Below the pieces are notes generated by a model. The model was not told the origin of the DNA. It saw nothing but the letters and a program-made list of their open reading frames with translations, and did not search any database. A DNA stretch of 64,000 bases, from NCBI GenBank assembly GCA_020635905.1, contig JACJYV010000002.1, positions 1,054,001 to 1,118,000 on the forward strand. Direction: 5' to 3'. Source of the DNA: Bacteroidia bacterium. GTDB taxonomy: Bacteria; Bacteroidota; Bacteroidia; J057; JADKCL01. A program made the translations under genes and the position numbers. Below, piece after piece: positions 34,141-43,205 of the stretch. Position 1 is the first letter of the stretch. Every line of letters starts with the position of its first letter.

Positions 34141-35271
34141 TCAGGGTTCAGGATATTCCAAAAGCGCTTGCTGCAAACCGTTCCAGTCTTTGATTTCCGT
34201 AAAACTGCGCATTTTCAGGATTTGCAAAGCTTCGGGCTGGCTCCAGTCCAATTGTTCCATCAAAGATGAGCCATATATCACCCGCAGGGTTCCATTTTCA
34301 GAAATGCCGGCCAGAATTTGGGGATAATCAGGAGATAATTTCACGAAAAATTCCCCTTCTTCGTTGATCAGGGAATAAATCACGGTTTTTTTCTCAGGCA
34401 TAATGACCGCCACTTCACCTTTCAGGCCCAGATCGGCCTCCGTCTCATCCTGAAAACGAAGTTTGTAGCTGGGAAGTCCGTCGTCAGCAAGTTGATTGCC
34501 AATATTCCACACACCCGAATGATCAATCCTGAAAACCAGTTGCAGGGCCAGGCTGTCGGAAATTTCCAGTGAATCCACTGATGCCACAGGAAGTTGGGGG
34601 GAAAGTTCCCAGCTTTGGGAATTGGGGTTCAGAAAGTAAAGATTTTGAACGGCAGATGGATCGTTTTGCGAGATAAGGTGAATTTCAATGGTCTTGCCAG
34701 ATTGCAATTTCAGAGGTTTGCCCAAGGCATAGATTTCAAAATCCAGCAAAGCCAGCGAGCTCAGGTGAGCCTTGCGATTGGTATCCGAGACCAGGCGAAT
34801 GCCTGAGGCAAAAATTTCCCGGGCTTCGCCCAGGACGCGGTATTCCAGCCGGGCTTCGCCCGTCATTTCCCCAAATGCAAATGCAGGAATTTGCATAATA
34901 ACCCCATCTCCCAGGTCCAGACGGCTGTTTTCCTCCAGTTTGAAATTCAGCTGGCTGAAGGGAGGCACAGCTTCTGGCAGGGGCGGCCGCACGACCGCAC
35001 CTTCACGGGCTTTGCTCCGTCCGTGCTCAATCCATCTTTCCTCCTCCACGGCCCGCCAGACCAGTACCCCGATCACAATCACCAGCACCACCCCCAGAAA
35101 AATCCGGGGATTTTTATACAACGGTTTGCGATGAAGCTGCTTGGCCGCCACCTCGTAATTGCCCATCAGGCTTTCGAAATTTTTGTGGCGGTTGATGCGG
35201 TCATCGCCCGGGAGCGGATTGCCCACGTTTACCTTGATTTTTCGCCTCCCTATGTCTTTCTGCTCACTCAT
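34141..35271 (-). CDS. Membrane-anchored protein coupled to an ECF sigma factor (candidate anti-sigma)
   Basis: 376 residues from the ATG at 35271, which overlaps the sigma factor stop as ATGA; a longer form starting inside the sigma gene is less likely. Residues 1-56 are cytoplasmic and basic, one membrane helix spans about 57-73 (IFLGVVLVIVIGVLVWR), and about 300 residues lie outside. This is the topology of an anti-sigma factor, but no zinc-binding HxxxCxxC motif is visible and the cytoplasmic part is short. The outside domain has two long beta-rich parts. Function is inferred from coupling and topology. Confidence 0.7.
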   Translation of the reverse strand: MSEQKDIGRRKIKVNVGNPLPGDDRINRHKNFESLMGNYEVAAKQLHRKPLYKNPRIFLGVVLVIVIGVLVWRAVEEERWIEHGRSKAREGAVVRPPLPEAVPPFSQLNFKLEENSRLDLGDGVIMQIPAFAFGEMTGEARLEYRVLGEAREIFASGIRLVSDTNRKAHLSSLALLDFEIYALGKPLKLQSGKTIEIHLISQNDPSAVQNLYFLNPNSQSWELSPQLPVASVDSLEISDSLALQLVFRIDHSGVWNIGNQLADDGLPSYKLRFQDETEADLGLKGEVAVIMPEKKTVIYSLINEEGEFFVKLSPDYPQILAGISENGTLRVIYGSSLMEQLDWSQPEALQILKMRSFTEIKDWNGLQQALLEYPEP

Positions 35272-35855
35272 TCTGTGCTCCTTTTTTCCTCCATTTTCTT
35301 GCGCATGCGCATGAGAATCCGTCCGCAACGCACCTTGGCGTTGGTTTCGCTCAGGCCCAGGATGTAGGCCACTTCCTGAAACGGCCGCTTTTCAAAGTAG
35401 CGCATTTCGATCAGCTGCAGGTCAGATTCTGAAAGCTCTTCCAGGGTTTCCAGCAGCGCCTCGCGGAATTCATCCACCAGATCGCTGCCCTCTTCTTCAG
35501 CCACCGCGGCCAGCACCCGTTCCACACCATCCTTCTCTATTGAAACTGAACGTTCCTTTTTCTGGTCCCTGAAATGCTGGCTCACTTCGTTGCTGGCAAT
35601 CCTGTACAACCAGGCCGAAAAGGGCACGCCCTTGTATTCAAATTTCGGCAAGGCCAGCATGGCCTTCAGAAAAACCTGGGAAGTCACATCCCCGCAGGTA
35701 TCCTCATCGCCTGTACGCTTGTAAACGAACAGGAATATTTGCTTGTAATATTTTTCATACAACACCCCAAACCGCTGCGGGTTTTGCTTTGCCGCTTCGA
35801 TCTGTTTCAGTTCTTCCAGAAGAGCTTCCTGGCTGATGGTTTTGGGGGCGCTCAT
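35268..35855 (-). CDS. ECF-type RNA polymerase sigma factor
   Basis: 195 residues. Region 2 is seen in FGVLYEKYYKQIFLFVYKRTGDEDTCGDVTSQVFLKAM and YKGVPFSAWLYRIASNEVSQHFRDQKK. Region 4 is LEELSESDLQLIEMRYFEKRPFQEVAYILGLSETNAKVRCGRILMRMRKKM, a helix-turn-helix for the -35 element. The downstream gene overlaps by 4 bp and encodes a membrane protein, the usual arrangement for a sigma factor and its membrane-bound control. Promoter targets are unknown. Confidence 0.93.
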   Translation of the reverse strand: MSAPKTISQEALLEELKQIEAAKQNPQRFGVLYEKYYKQIFLFVYKRTGDEDTCGDVTSQVFLKAMLALPKFEYKGVPFSAWLYRIASNEVSQHFRDQKKERSVSIEKDGVERVLAAVAEEEGSDLVDEFREALLETLEELSESDLQLIEMRYFEKRPFQEVAYILGLSETNAKVRCGRILMRMRKKMEEKRSTE

Positions 35856-35882
35856 GTGCTGTTGTGGTCAGAAGTGCGGAAA

Positions 35883-36059
35883 ATGGGTATGAATACAATT
35901 TTCCGCTTTCCTTCTTCTGATCAGGTAACTCAGTTTTGGCAGGAAGTTACAGTCTGCATGAGGAATTCAGAAATTTATTTCATTGAAACCTCCAAAAACT
36001 TCGAATCTCTGCGTTGGACTTGGCTCAGAAATGCTCATTTACTTCCTTCCCTTGAATAA
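35883..36059 (+). CDS. Possible 58-residue protein (weak)
   Basis: A 58-residue frame in the spacer between the sigma factor and the DUF72 gene. It starts MGMNTIFRFPSSDQVTQFWQEV and ends at the stop at 36057-36059. The opening strand-then-helix pattern is protein-like, but there is no recognisable family, promoter or ribosome-binding site. It may be chance or a remnant. Confidence 0.2.
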   Translation: MGMNTIFRFPSSDQVTQFWQEVTVCMRNSEIYFIETSKNFESLRWTWLRNAHLLPSLE

Positions 36060-36108
36060 CTCCAATTGCCCCCCTTGCGCACTGCAGTCTGATGCCTTAA
36101 CTTGAAGT

Positions 36109-37002
36109 ATGAAATTTGGCAAAGTTGAAAGTATCACTGGGATCGATTTCAGGTTGCCTCCTGATCCTGAAGGAACGGAAGAAATCCTGGGTCGCTTCAA
36201 AAAAGACCCAAAACGGGTCCCGCAGCTGTATTTTGGCTCGCCCGTCTGGACCTGCAAGGATTGGGTGGGAGATTTGTTTCCCCCCAAAACCAAACCTGCA
36301 GATTATCTTTTTCACTACTCCCGCCAGCTGACTTCCGTGGAACTGAACTCCATGTTTTACCGCATTCCTCCCGCTACCACCCTGGAAAAATGGCGTGAAA
36401 CTGCGCCAGAAGGCTTTCTCTTTTGTCCCAAAATCAATCAACTGATCAGCCAGTACCCCAACCTGCGCGGTCCTGAAGGCATGACCGAGGATTTTATTTC
36501 GGCGGCCAGGATGTTGGAACCCCGTCTGGGAATGACCTTTTTGCAATTGCCGCCCGCCTTTGGACCTGATCGCCTGGATCATTTGCAGCGTTTTTTGCAG
36601 GAATGGCCCCGTGATCTGGAGTTGGGGGTTGAATTTCGCCATCCTGATTGGTTTGAAACGGACGCAGGCTTTGCCCTGCTGGAGTCTTTTGGTAAAACGG
36701 CTGTGATCACAGATACTGCAGGCCGGCGGGATGTACTGCACATGCGCCTCACTGCGCCTAAAGTGCTGGTGCGCTGGGCCGGAAATAATCTGCATCCCAC
36801 AGATTACGCCCGTCTGGATGAATGGATCGAACGCATTGGAAAATGGCTGCGGGCGGGCTTGCAGACCGTTTATTTTTTCATTCATGTGCCCGAAGAGCAC
36901 CTGGGGCCTCAATTGGTGAATTATTTTATCGAAAAAATCAATGCCCGCGAAGGCCTGCAACTCAAACCCTGGAAATCGTTTCGGGAAGCGACGCTGTTTT
37001 AG
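36109..37002 (+). CDS. DUF72 family protein
   Basis: 297 residues, a TIM-barrel-like DUF72 (YecE) protein. Recognisable elements are LYFGSPVWTCKDWVGDLFP, a tyrosine/serine-rich FHYSRQLTSVELNSMFYRIP, FCPKINQLISQYPNLRGPE, LGVEFRHPDWF and VLVRWAGNN. The biochemical role of DUF72 is not settled. The gene is single, on the plus strand, and converges with a DUF5011 lipoprotein gene across an inverted repeat. Confidence 0.9.
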   Translation: MKFGKVESITGIDFRLPPDPEGTEEILGRFKKDPKRVPQLYFGSPVWTCKDWVGDLFPPKTKPADYLFHYSRQLTSVELNSMFYRIPPATTLEKWRETAPEGFLFCPKINQLISQYPNLRGPEGMTEDFISAARMLEPRLGMTFLQLPPAFGPDRLDHLQRFLQEWPRDLELGVEFRHPDWFETDAGFALLESFGKTAVITDTAGRRDVLHMRLTAPKVLVRWAGNNLHPTDYARLDEWIERIGKWLRAGLQTVYFFIHVPEEHLGPQLVNYFIEKINAREGLQLKPWKSFREATLF

Positions 37003-37052
37003 GAAAATTTCAGGAACAACTTCCGCGGATATTTTACCTGACAAAATTCAGC

Positions 37053-37085
37053 ACAAAAAAACGGGAACCCTGAGGATCCCCGTTT
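37053..37085 (-). terminator. Intrinsic terminator of the DUF5011 lipoprotein gene
   Basis: Stem arms AAACGGG (37059-37065) and CCCGTTT (37079-37085). On the minus strand they are followed by a T-run, seen here as the A-tract at 37053-37061. It lies 17 bp after the lipoprotein stop and may also serve the convergent DUF72 gene. Confidence 0.7.
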
Positions 37086-37102
37086 GGGTTATTAATCTGA
37101 TT

Positions 37103-37768
37103 TTATTGCTTGGTCCAGACTGCGGTGCAGTTGGTGATAACGCTTCCGTTTGGCGGCCTGACGTAGTTCAGTTCCAGGCGGAAAGTATCTTTCCCGGTCA
37201 CGTTTCCATAAAAGCTGGAAATGGGCCCACCTGAGATTTCATTCTCAAGGTTGACGGTTTCGCGGTTGTAAATGGAGGCTTCCACACTGATCTGGTTGGG
37301 GGCGTTGACTGAGCTGAAGGCAAAATTGACGATGTCCAGGGTGGTGTCGGCGGTGACAGTGCCTGTGTAGCTGTTGGTTCCAAACTGTGAAGTTTCCTCT
37401 ACGGAGTAAGTGCCGAGCAGTTGTTGGTTGCCGTAGGTAACGGTCACGTAGCGGGTTGCGGAATTGGAGTTGCCTGACTGATCCTGGGAGAAGTAGGTGA
37501 GGTGATAAACGCCCGGGTCGGTGGCGGCAGTAATGGTACCTGTATTGGGAACAGGGAAGTAGCTCACGGTTACATCTGTGGTGATGTCGCCGTCTTCGTT
37601 GTCGATGGCCGTAACGCCGGGATCTGTGAAAGGTTCACCTACGAAGTGGGTAATATCATCGCTGCCCAAAAGGGTAACCACGGGTGGTTCACCATCAATT
37701 TTACAGCCTGAAAATAGGGTTACCGCTCCCCAAATAAGGAGCAGGCTGGAGAGAATCTGTTTTTTCAT
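37103..37768 (-). CDS. DUF5011 immunoglobulin-like lipoprotein
   Basis: 221 residues. The lipoprotein signal is LLIWGAVTLFSGC (Cys22). Residues about 30-110 match the DUF5011 Ig-like domain (VTLLGSDDITHFVGEPFTDPGVTAIDNEDGDITTDVTV, then GVYHLTYFSQDQSGNSNSATRYVTV). The C-terminal half fits the type of beta-sandwich that follows DUF5011 in Bacteroidota lipoproteins. It is probably exposed on the outer membrane. No SusC/SusD genes are nearby, so it does not belong to an obvious polysaccharide-utilisation locus. Confidence 0.85.
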   Translation of the reverse strand: MKKQILSSLLLIWGAVTLFSGCKIDGEPPVVTLLGSDDITHFVGEPFTDPGVTAIDNEDGDITTDVTVSYFPVPNTGTITAATDPGVYHLTYFSQDQSGNSNSATRYVTVTYGNQQLLGTYSVEETSQFGTNSYTGTVTADTTLDIVNFAFSSVNAPNQISVEASIYNRETVNLENEISGGPISSFYGNVTGKDTFRLELNYVRPPNGSVITNCTAVWTKQ

Positions 37769-37910
37769 TTGGATTTATTAATGAGAAAAAAACAGCCAGC
37801 CTCAGTATTAATCAGTGGGTCAGTGCCTGAAAACTAAAAATATAAAAAACCTTTATATCTGCCAATCCTGTTGGAAATTATTTTGAAAAGAATTCCCAAC
37901 TTAAAATCCC

Positions 37911-38435
37911 TTATTTCTTAACTGGAGCCTGAAGTACAGTTCCACATTCGCTGCAGGTACGCAATTCCTCAGAGGCATAAAATTTCTCAAATACGGGCTG
38001 CATTTGGGTGACAATGTTTTCGAGGAAAAAATATTCCTCATATAATTTGTGGTTGCAATTGGGGCAATACCATTGTAAACCGTCGGTCATGCCAGGCTGA
38101 CGCACCTTCTCAATCACCAGACCGACCCCGTTTTCCATCCGCTGGGGAGAATGGGGGATTTTGCCTGGCAGTAGGAAAATTTCGCCTTCACGAATGGGAA
38201 TGTCCTGAGATTTGCCCTCATTTTGAATGCGCAACACCATTTCGCCCTCCAATTGGTAGAAAAATTCCTCACTTTCGTTGTAATGATAATCCGTGCGGGA
38301 ATTTGGACCGCCCACCACCATTACAATGAAGTCATCGACCTCTGTCCAGATCTGTTTATTGCCCACAGGTGGCTTAAGCAGGTGGCGGTTTTCGTCAATC
38401 CATTTCTTGAAATTTAAGGGGCTGAAGCTGGCCAT
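37911..38435 (-). CDS. nbaC: 3-hydroxyanthranilate 3,4-dioxygenase
   Basis: 174 residues, cupin fold of the bacterial type. The iron ligands are visible as H51, E57 and H95 (DYHYNESEEFFYQLEGE and GKIPHSPQR). A rubredoxin-like second metal site is formed by WYCPNCNHK and RTCSECGT, as in the Ralstonia-type enzyme. The reaction cleaves 3-hydroxyanthranilate to aminocarboxymuconate semialdehyde, the precursor of quinolinate in tryptophan-derived NAD synthesis or of the catabolic branch. No other kynurenine-pathway gene is adjacent. It lies divergent to a dicarboxylate symporter across 167 bp. Confidence 0.93.
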   Translation of the reverse strand: MASFSPLNFKKWIDENRHLLKPPVGNKQIWTEVDDFIVMVVGGPNSRTDYHYNESEEFFYQLEGEMVLRIQNEGKSQDIPIREGEIFLLPGKIPHSPQRMENGVGLVIEKVRQPGMTDGLQWYCPNCNHKLYEEYFFLENIVTQMQPVFEKFYASEELRTCSECGTVLQAPVKK

Positions 38436-38602
38436 TTTAATTTTATTAAAGTTTAAGGGTCAACAGAAGTGAAAGTATTTACCCGATGGCGGGTGGTTGA
38501 CTGCAAGGTAAATTAAATAAAAACCCTGCAAATTTCCCTGAATTTCCCCAGGTTCTTTCCATCTGCCTTACTTTTCTTAAATTAGCTGAATAACCCTGAT
38601 TT

Positions 38603-39988
38603 ATGAAGAAACTCGCCCTCCATTGGAAAATTATCATCGGCATGGCCTTTGGCGTACTGTTTGCGACCTTGTCGAGTTGGCTGGGCTGGAGCAAATTTAC
38701 CCTCGACTGGATTGACCCGTTTGGGGTGATTTTTTTGCGCATGCTCAAGCTGATTGCTGTGCCCCTGGTGCTGTTTTCCATTATTGCCGGGGTTTCCGGG
38801 CTGGCAGACATCCGCAAGATTGGTCGCATAGGAGGTAAAACCCTGGGAATGTACCTGGTGACCACGGTTTTTGCGGTGAGTCTGGGGCTTTTGCTGGTGA
38901 ATGTGATCAATCCTGGCGGTTTTTTGGATGATGATACCCTGAAATCCAACCGCATCAATTATGAAATCTGGGCAGCCAAAAATAATGTGGAGCTGGTGGA
39001 TGATAAGAAATTGTGGGACGGAATGAGCGAGGACGGTTACAAGGAGGTGACCAATGATCAGGTTCAGCAAAAGCAGGGAATTGTGGAGAAGGAAAAGGAA
39101 AAAGGTCCGTTGCAGCCCCTGGTGGACATGGTTCCTGACAATGTTTTTGTGTCGCTTACGGATAACGGACTCATGCTTCAGGTCATTTTCTTTGGAATAT
39201 TTTTTGGAATTACCCTGGCCCTGATCGACAAGGAAAAAGCGGGTCCGTTGATAAAATTTGTGGATGGGGTGAATGAGGTTTTTCTGAAAATGGTGGACCT
39301 GGTCATGCAGGGAGCGCCCTTTTTTGTGTTTGCTCTGATTGCAGGCGTGGTTTCCAAACTGGCGGGAGATGATCCTGCCAAAGTGTTGGAGATTTTCAAG
39401 GGATTGTCCGTTTACTCCCTCGTGGTGGTGCTGGGCCTGATGATCATGATTTTCCTGGTCTATCCCGGGTTGGTGATTTTGTTCAGCAAAAAGCTGACTT
39501 ACCGCCAGTTTTTCAAATCCATGGCACCCGCCCAGCTGATGGCCTTTTCGACCAGTAGCTCCGCTGCCACCTTGCCCGTGACCATTGAATGTGTGAATGA
39601 AAATCTCAAAGTGAGCAAGGAGGTTTCCTCCTTTGTGCTTCCCATTGGGGCCACGGTAAATATGGATGGCACCAGCCTTTACCAGGCGGTGGCAGTGATT
39701 TTCCTGGCTCAGTTTCACATGATCGACCTGAGCCTCGGGGCTCAGCTCACCATCATCCTGACCGCCACTTTGGCTTCCATTGGCTCGGCCGCCGTGCCGA
39801 GCGCGGGGCTGATCATGCTCATGATCGTGCTCGAATCTGTAGGACTCAATCCAGCCTGGATTGCCATCATTTTCCCCGTGGACCGCATTCTGGACATGTG
39901 CCGCACTGTGGTCAACGTGACGGGAGACGCCACGGTTTCCACCATCATTGCCAGCACGGAAGGACAGCTGGGAGATCACCGTCAATGA
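38603..39988 (+). CDS. Dicarboxylate/amino acid:cation symporter (GltP/DctA family)
   Basis: 461 residues with eight-helix DAACS topology. The serine-rich re-entrant loop is FSTSSSAATLPVTIECV and the substrate-binding helix is GATVNMDGTSLYQAVAVIFLAQ, both diagnostic. A hydrophilic insertion of about 75 residues (residues ~105-180, LKSNRINYEIWAAKNN to KEKEKGPLQP) between early helices is longer than in the E. coli proteins and is common in Bacteroidota members. It imports glutamate, aspartate or C4-dicarboxylates with Na+ or H+. The M23 peptidase gene overlaps its stop by 4 bp. Confidence 0.92.
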   Translation: MKKLALHWKIIIGMAFGVLFATLSSWLGWSKFTLDWIDPFGVIFLRMLKLIAVPLVLFSIIAGVSGLADIRKIGRIGGKTLGMYLVTTVFAVSLGLLLVNVINPGGFLDDDTLKSNRINYEIWAAKNNVELVDDKKLWDGMSEDGYKEVTNDQVQQKQGIVEKEKEKGPLQPLVDMVPDNVFVSLTDNGLMLQVIFFGIFFGITLALIDKEKAGPLIKFVDGVNEVFLKMVDLVMQGAPFFVFALIAGVVSKLAGDDPAKVLEIFKGLSVYSLVVVLGLMIMIFLVYPGLVILFSKKLTYRQFFKSMAPAQLMAFSTSSSAATLPVTIECVNENLKVSKEVSSFVLPIGATVNMDGTSLYQAVAVIFLAQFHMIDLSLGAQLTIILTATLASIGSAAVPSAGLIMLMIVLESVGLNPAWIAIIFPVDRILDMCRTVVNVTGDATVSTIIASTEGQLGDHRQ

Positions 39989-40512
39989 GCCTGTTTTCAG
40001 CTCTCAAAAGGCGTCGAAAGTGGATTTTACTGGCTTTTTTGCTGGTGATTCTGGTTGGATTTTTGCTGCCCCAGCCTTTTTCAAATCCAGTCGAGGGCGC
40101 AACCTCAGCTGACTGGAATCCTCAATCTTTCTGGTATTATCCGTGGGGAAAATCAGGCACCCACAAAGGCGTGGATATTTTTGCCAGAGAAGGAACTACG
40201 GTTAATTCGTCCACTCCCGGTCTGGTGGTTTTTTGCGGGCAGATCAGCATGGGTGGTAATGTGGTGGTGGTGCTGGGCCCCAAATGGCGCCTGCATTATT
40301 ATGCGCATTTGCAGGAAATTCATACCTCTGTTTTGAGTCGGGTGGGACGGAAGGACAAAATTGGTACCGTGGGCACCACGGGCAATGCTGCGGGCAAGCC
40401 TCCTCATCTGCATTATTCCATTGCCACGATTTTTCCCTACCCCTGGAAAATTGACGGTTCGCCCCAGGGCTGGAAAAAGATGTTCATTCTCAATCCCCAA
40501 CCTTACCTTTAA
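39985..40512 (+). CDS. M23-family peptidoglycan endopeptidase
   Basis: 175 residues from the ATG that overlaps the symporter stop (ATGA). One N-terminal membrane helix (WILLAFLLVILVGFLL) anchors it with the domain outside. The LytM fold shows the zinc ligands in THKGVDIF (H and D) and the HLHY motif in KPPHLHYSIA. Family members cleave cell-wall cross-links. Translational coupling to a symporter is odd and suggests operon convenience. It converges with the M1 peptidase gene 7 bp away. Confidence 0.9.
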   Translation: MSLFSALKRRRKWILLAFLLVILVGFLLPQPFSNPVEGATSADWNPQSFWYYPWGKSGTHKGVDIFAREGTTVNSSTPGLVVFCGQISMGGNVVVVLGPKWRLHYYAHLQEIHTSVLSRVGRKDKIGTVGTTGNAAGKPPHLHYSIATIFPYPWKIDGSPQGWKKMFILNPQPYL

Positions 40513-40519
40513 GCCGCAA

Positions 40520-43120
40520 TCAGCCTTTCCCCACCATGCCTTCGAGCATGGCTTTGAAATTGTTGTTGGTTTCCTTGTCGCGCAGATCTTTGAGAAACTG
40601 CGTTACCCCAGGCTCATCCATGAAGCTGCCCAGCGAGCGGGCCGCACTCAGACGGACCCACCAGGCTGATTCGCCCCCGGCAAAATCCTCCATGAGTTTG
40701 ATGCCTTTGGCTTTGGTTTCATTGTCGGCCTCTTTGAGGTAAGCGGCAAAGCCAGCCAGCAATTGGAATTTTTCCATCCCGTCGGGTTCGTTCAGCAGAA
40801 GATTTTCAACCACAGGATAGGACTCGGGCAGTTTGGCTTCGAGAAAGAGATCGGCCACGGTCCAGGCCAGGGAAGGATTGGTTATTTTTTGAAATTCGCG
40901 GGCTTTGGCAATGGCGGCTTCGGGATCAATTTTGTAAAGGGTTTTCAGGGCATTGTCCACCACGGCGTAGCTGCTGTCGTTGAGAGCGGTGAGAAGCACC
41001 TGCTTGTCTTCGGTCGAAGCGCTCTGGTTTTCTCCAGTGGTGTATTCACCAATCAGGTGCACAGCCGCCCGGCGCACGCTTGCTTTGCGATCATTGACCG
41101 CAATTTTGCGGGCTGCTTTCAGGATTTCAGGGCGCAGGTCGCCCTCGTAGATTTCAAGGCCGCTCACGGCCTTTTGACGGATGGCCCAGAAGGGGTCGCT
41201 GGTCAGCTGAAGGTAGCCTTTGGCTACATTTTCATCCCCGATTTGCAGGGCCAGCTTTTTAAAAGCTTCTGCTTTTTGTACATAATTGCTGCCCTGGGTC
41301 AGTTGAAGGGTCCATTCTGCGTCTGTTTTCTTTTCAAAAACATCGCCCAGCAGGATTTTGTCTGCATCAAACACGACGTAGTCGGGTTTGAGGTTGAAAT
41401 TGTAAACGTAGGTGGTGTCGGCCGAATTCAATTCCACAGATTCCACCTGATGATTTCCACTTCTTACAAATTCGATTTTGGTGGGAATGCGGTAAATGGG
41501 CGAATATTCAGGATCCTGGGCCTGATTTACCTTGATCAGCATTTGTTTGGCCACCTCATCCCAAACGTATTCCACCCTGATTTCCGGGTGTCCCCTTTGC
41601 AAAAACCACTGATCAAAAAACCAGTTCAAATCCTGGCCAGTTACGTCCTCAAAAGCCAGGCGTAATTCATCAATTTCTACATCTGAAAAGGCATTTTTAT
41701 TGAGATACTGCTTCAGGGATTCAAAAAAAGCTTCATCACCCACCAAATTGCGCAGCATGTGCAGCACCCGTCCACCTTTCTGGTAGGAGTGGGCGTCGAA
41801 CATGTCTTCCTGGTGGCGGTAATGGTAGCGAATCAGGGGTTCGCGCTTGCGGGCTGATTCCATGAGATACACTTCCAGATCGAAATGGAGGTGGTGGTCT
41901 GCGTCGTCTTTTCCGTGTTTGAATTCCTGCCAGAGATATTCTCCATAGGTGGCAAATGACTCATTCAGGGGCAGATTAGACCAGCTTTCGCAGGTCACCA
42001 GGTCGCCAAACCAATGGTGGAACATTTCGTGGGCGATGATATTTTCATTATTGCCGTCGAGCAGCGCGCGGGAATCTTTGTTGAGAAACGGACCGTGAAT
42101 AACGGCCGTGGTGTTTTCCATGGCGCCTGAAACGAAGTCGCGCACCACCACCTGGCTGAATTTGCTCCAGGGATAGGTTACGCCCAGACGGTCTGAGAAA
42201 AATTGCAGCATTTCTGTGGTGTTGGCAAACATATCTGCGGCGTATTTCCCATAATCCTGCTCCACGTAGAAATCCACTGGAATGCCGTTCCATTTCTGGT
42301 GAGTGACAGAAAATTCGCCAATAGCCATCATAAACAGGTAGGGAGCGTGGGGCAATTCCATTTTCCAGTAATCTGTGCGGGTGCCGTCCGGGTTGTTTTG
42401 CTGGTTGATCAGGATGCCGTTGCAGAGGGTAACCATCTTGTCCTCCACCGTGATGTAGGTTTCCTGGGTGGTGCGTTCGTTGGGCGAATCAATGGTGGGA
42501 AACCAGCAGGAGGAGGACTGGGTTTCGCCCTGGGTCCAGATCTGGCGGGGTTTGTTGGGCGTTTTGCCCTCAGGATTGATGAAATAGAGCCCTTTGGCGT
42601 CCGTGATTGCATTTGAACCTTCTTCCTCCAGTTCGTTGGGCTTGGCCACGTACTCGATCAGCAGGGTCAGTTCGTCCTGCTTTTTGTAATCTTTTGCAAA
42701 TTCCAAATGAATAACTTTTCCGTCGTAGGTGTATTTTACAGAAGCTTCCTCCCCGTCCACAATGCGTTTTACATTCTTCAGTTCAAAGCCTTTGGCGTCC
42801 AGATCCAGGGTGTGGGTGGTGTAAAAATAGGGAGACAATTTAAGCCAGGCCTTGCCGATCAGGTGCTGTTTGGCCCAGTCGAAGCGCACGTCGAGCTTGG
42901 TGTGTTTGAGGTCCCAGGTGCGGGTGCGCGAAGGCTGGTAAGGCTGAGGATCAGGCAACCATTTGGGAGCTTTTTTGGTGACAGGCTTGCTGGCGGTTTC
43001 CTGGGTGCCTGCTGAGGCAGTTGCAGACGAGCTGGAATTGTTGCTGGTGGCCTTTTTGGAGCTGGTGCAACCTGCCACAAAAATCAGGACGATGGAAAGG
43101 AGGAAGAGGACTCGTTTCAT
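40520..43120 (-). CDS. M1-family aminopeptidase lipoprotein with C-terminal HEAT-like repeats
   Basis: 866 residues from the ATG at 43120, which gives a lipoprotein signal (LLSIVLIFVAGC, Cys18). The M1 exopeptidase motif is GAMEN, and the zinc site is HEMFH followed by NESFATYGEYLW (HExxH-x18-E). After the catalytic domain the last 220 residues are alpha-helical repeats (AVSGLEIYEGDLRPEIL, AAVHLIGEYTTGE, ADLFLEAKLPESYP), replacing the usual ERAP1-like domain. It probably trims peptides in the periplasm. It shares an 85-bp divergent spacer with the biotin carboxyl carrier gene. Confidence 0.92.
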   Translation of the reverse strand: MKRVLFLLSIVLIFVAGCTSSKKATSNNSSSSATASAGTQETASKPVTKKAPKWLPDPQPYQPSRTRTWDLKHTKLDVRFDWAKQHLIGKAWLKLSPYFYTTHTLDLDAKGFELKNVKRIVDGEEASVKYTYDGKVIHLEFAKDYKKQDELTLLIEYVAKPNELEEEGSNAITDAKGLYFINPEGKTPNKPRQIWTQGETQSSSCWFPTIDSPNERTTQETYITVEDKMVTLCNGILINQQNNPDGTRTDYWKMELPHAPYLFMMAIGEFSVTHQKWNGIPVDFYVEQDYGKYAADMFANTTEMLQFFSDRLGVTYPWSKFSQVVVRDFVSGAMENTTAVIHGPFLNKDSRALLDGNNENIIAHEMFHHWFGDLVTCESWSNLPLNESFATYGEYLWQEFKHGKDDADHHLHFDLEVYLMESARKREPLIRYHYRHQEDMFDAHSYQKGGRVLHMLRNLVGDEAFFESLKQYLNKNAFSDVEIDELRLAFEDVTGQDLNWFFDQWFLQRGHPEIRVEYVWDEVAKQMLIKVNQAQDPEYSPIYRIPTKIEFVRSGNHQVESVELNSADTTYVYNFNLKPDYVVFDADKILLGDVFEKKTDAEWTLQLTQGSNYVQKAEAFKKLALQIGDENVAKGYLQLTSDPFWAIRQKAVSGLEIYEGDLRPEILKAARKIAVNDRKASVRRAAVHLIGEYTTGENQSASTEDKQVLLTALNDSSYAVVDNALKTLYKIDPEAAIAKAREFQKITNPSLAWTVADLFLEAKLPESYPVVENLLLNEPDGMEKFQLLAGFAAYLKEADNETKAKGIKLMEDFAGGESAWWVRLSAARSLGSFMDEPGVTQFLKDLRDKETNNNFKAMLEGMVGKG

Positions 43121-43187
43121 TTTGGAATTCAAGCGATTTCTTGAGAAATTGGACGCAAATAGGGGAATATTCCCCGTTTTCACAATA

Positions 43188-43195
43188 TACCTTCG
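43188..43195 (+). promoter_or_regulatory. -7-like box (TACCTTCG) before the biotin carrier gene
   Basis: Near match to TAnnTTTG ending 10 bp before the ATG at 43206. The geometry is like that of riboflavin synthase, suggesting a very short leader. Confidence 0.3.
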
Positions 43196-43205
43196 ACACA
43201 GCAGC

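Noticed and set aside
36097..37044. 315-residue minus-strand frame over the DUF72 gene
   Set aside because: Antisense shadow; DUF72 motifs lie on the plus strand.
38582..39985. 467-residue open frame on the minus strand over the symporter gene
   Set aside because: Antisense shadow. Composition is His/Gln/Asn-rich with no domain, while the plus strand encodes a clear DAACS transporter.
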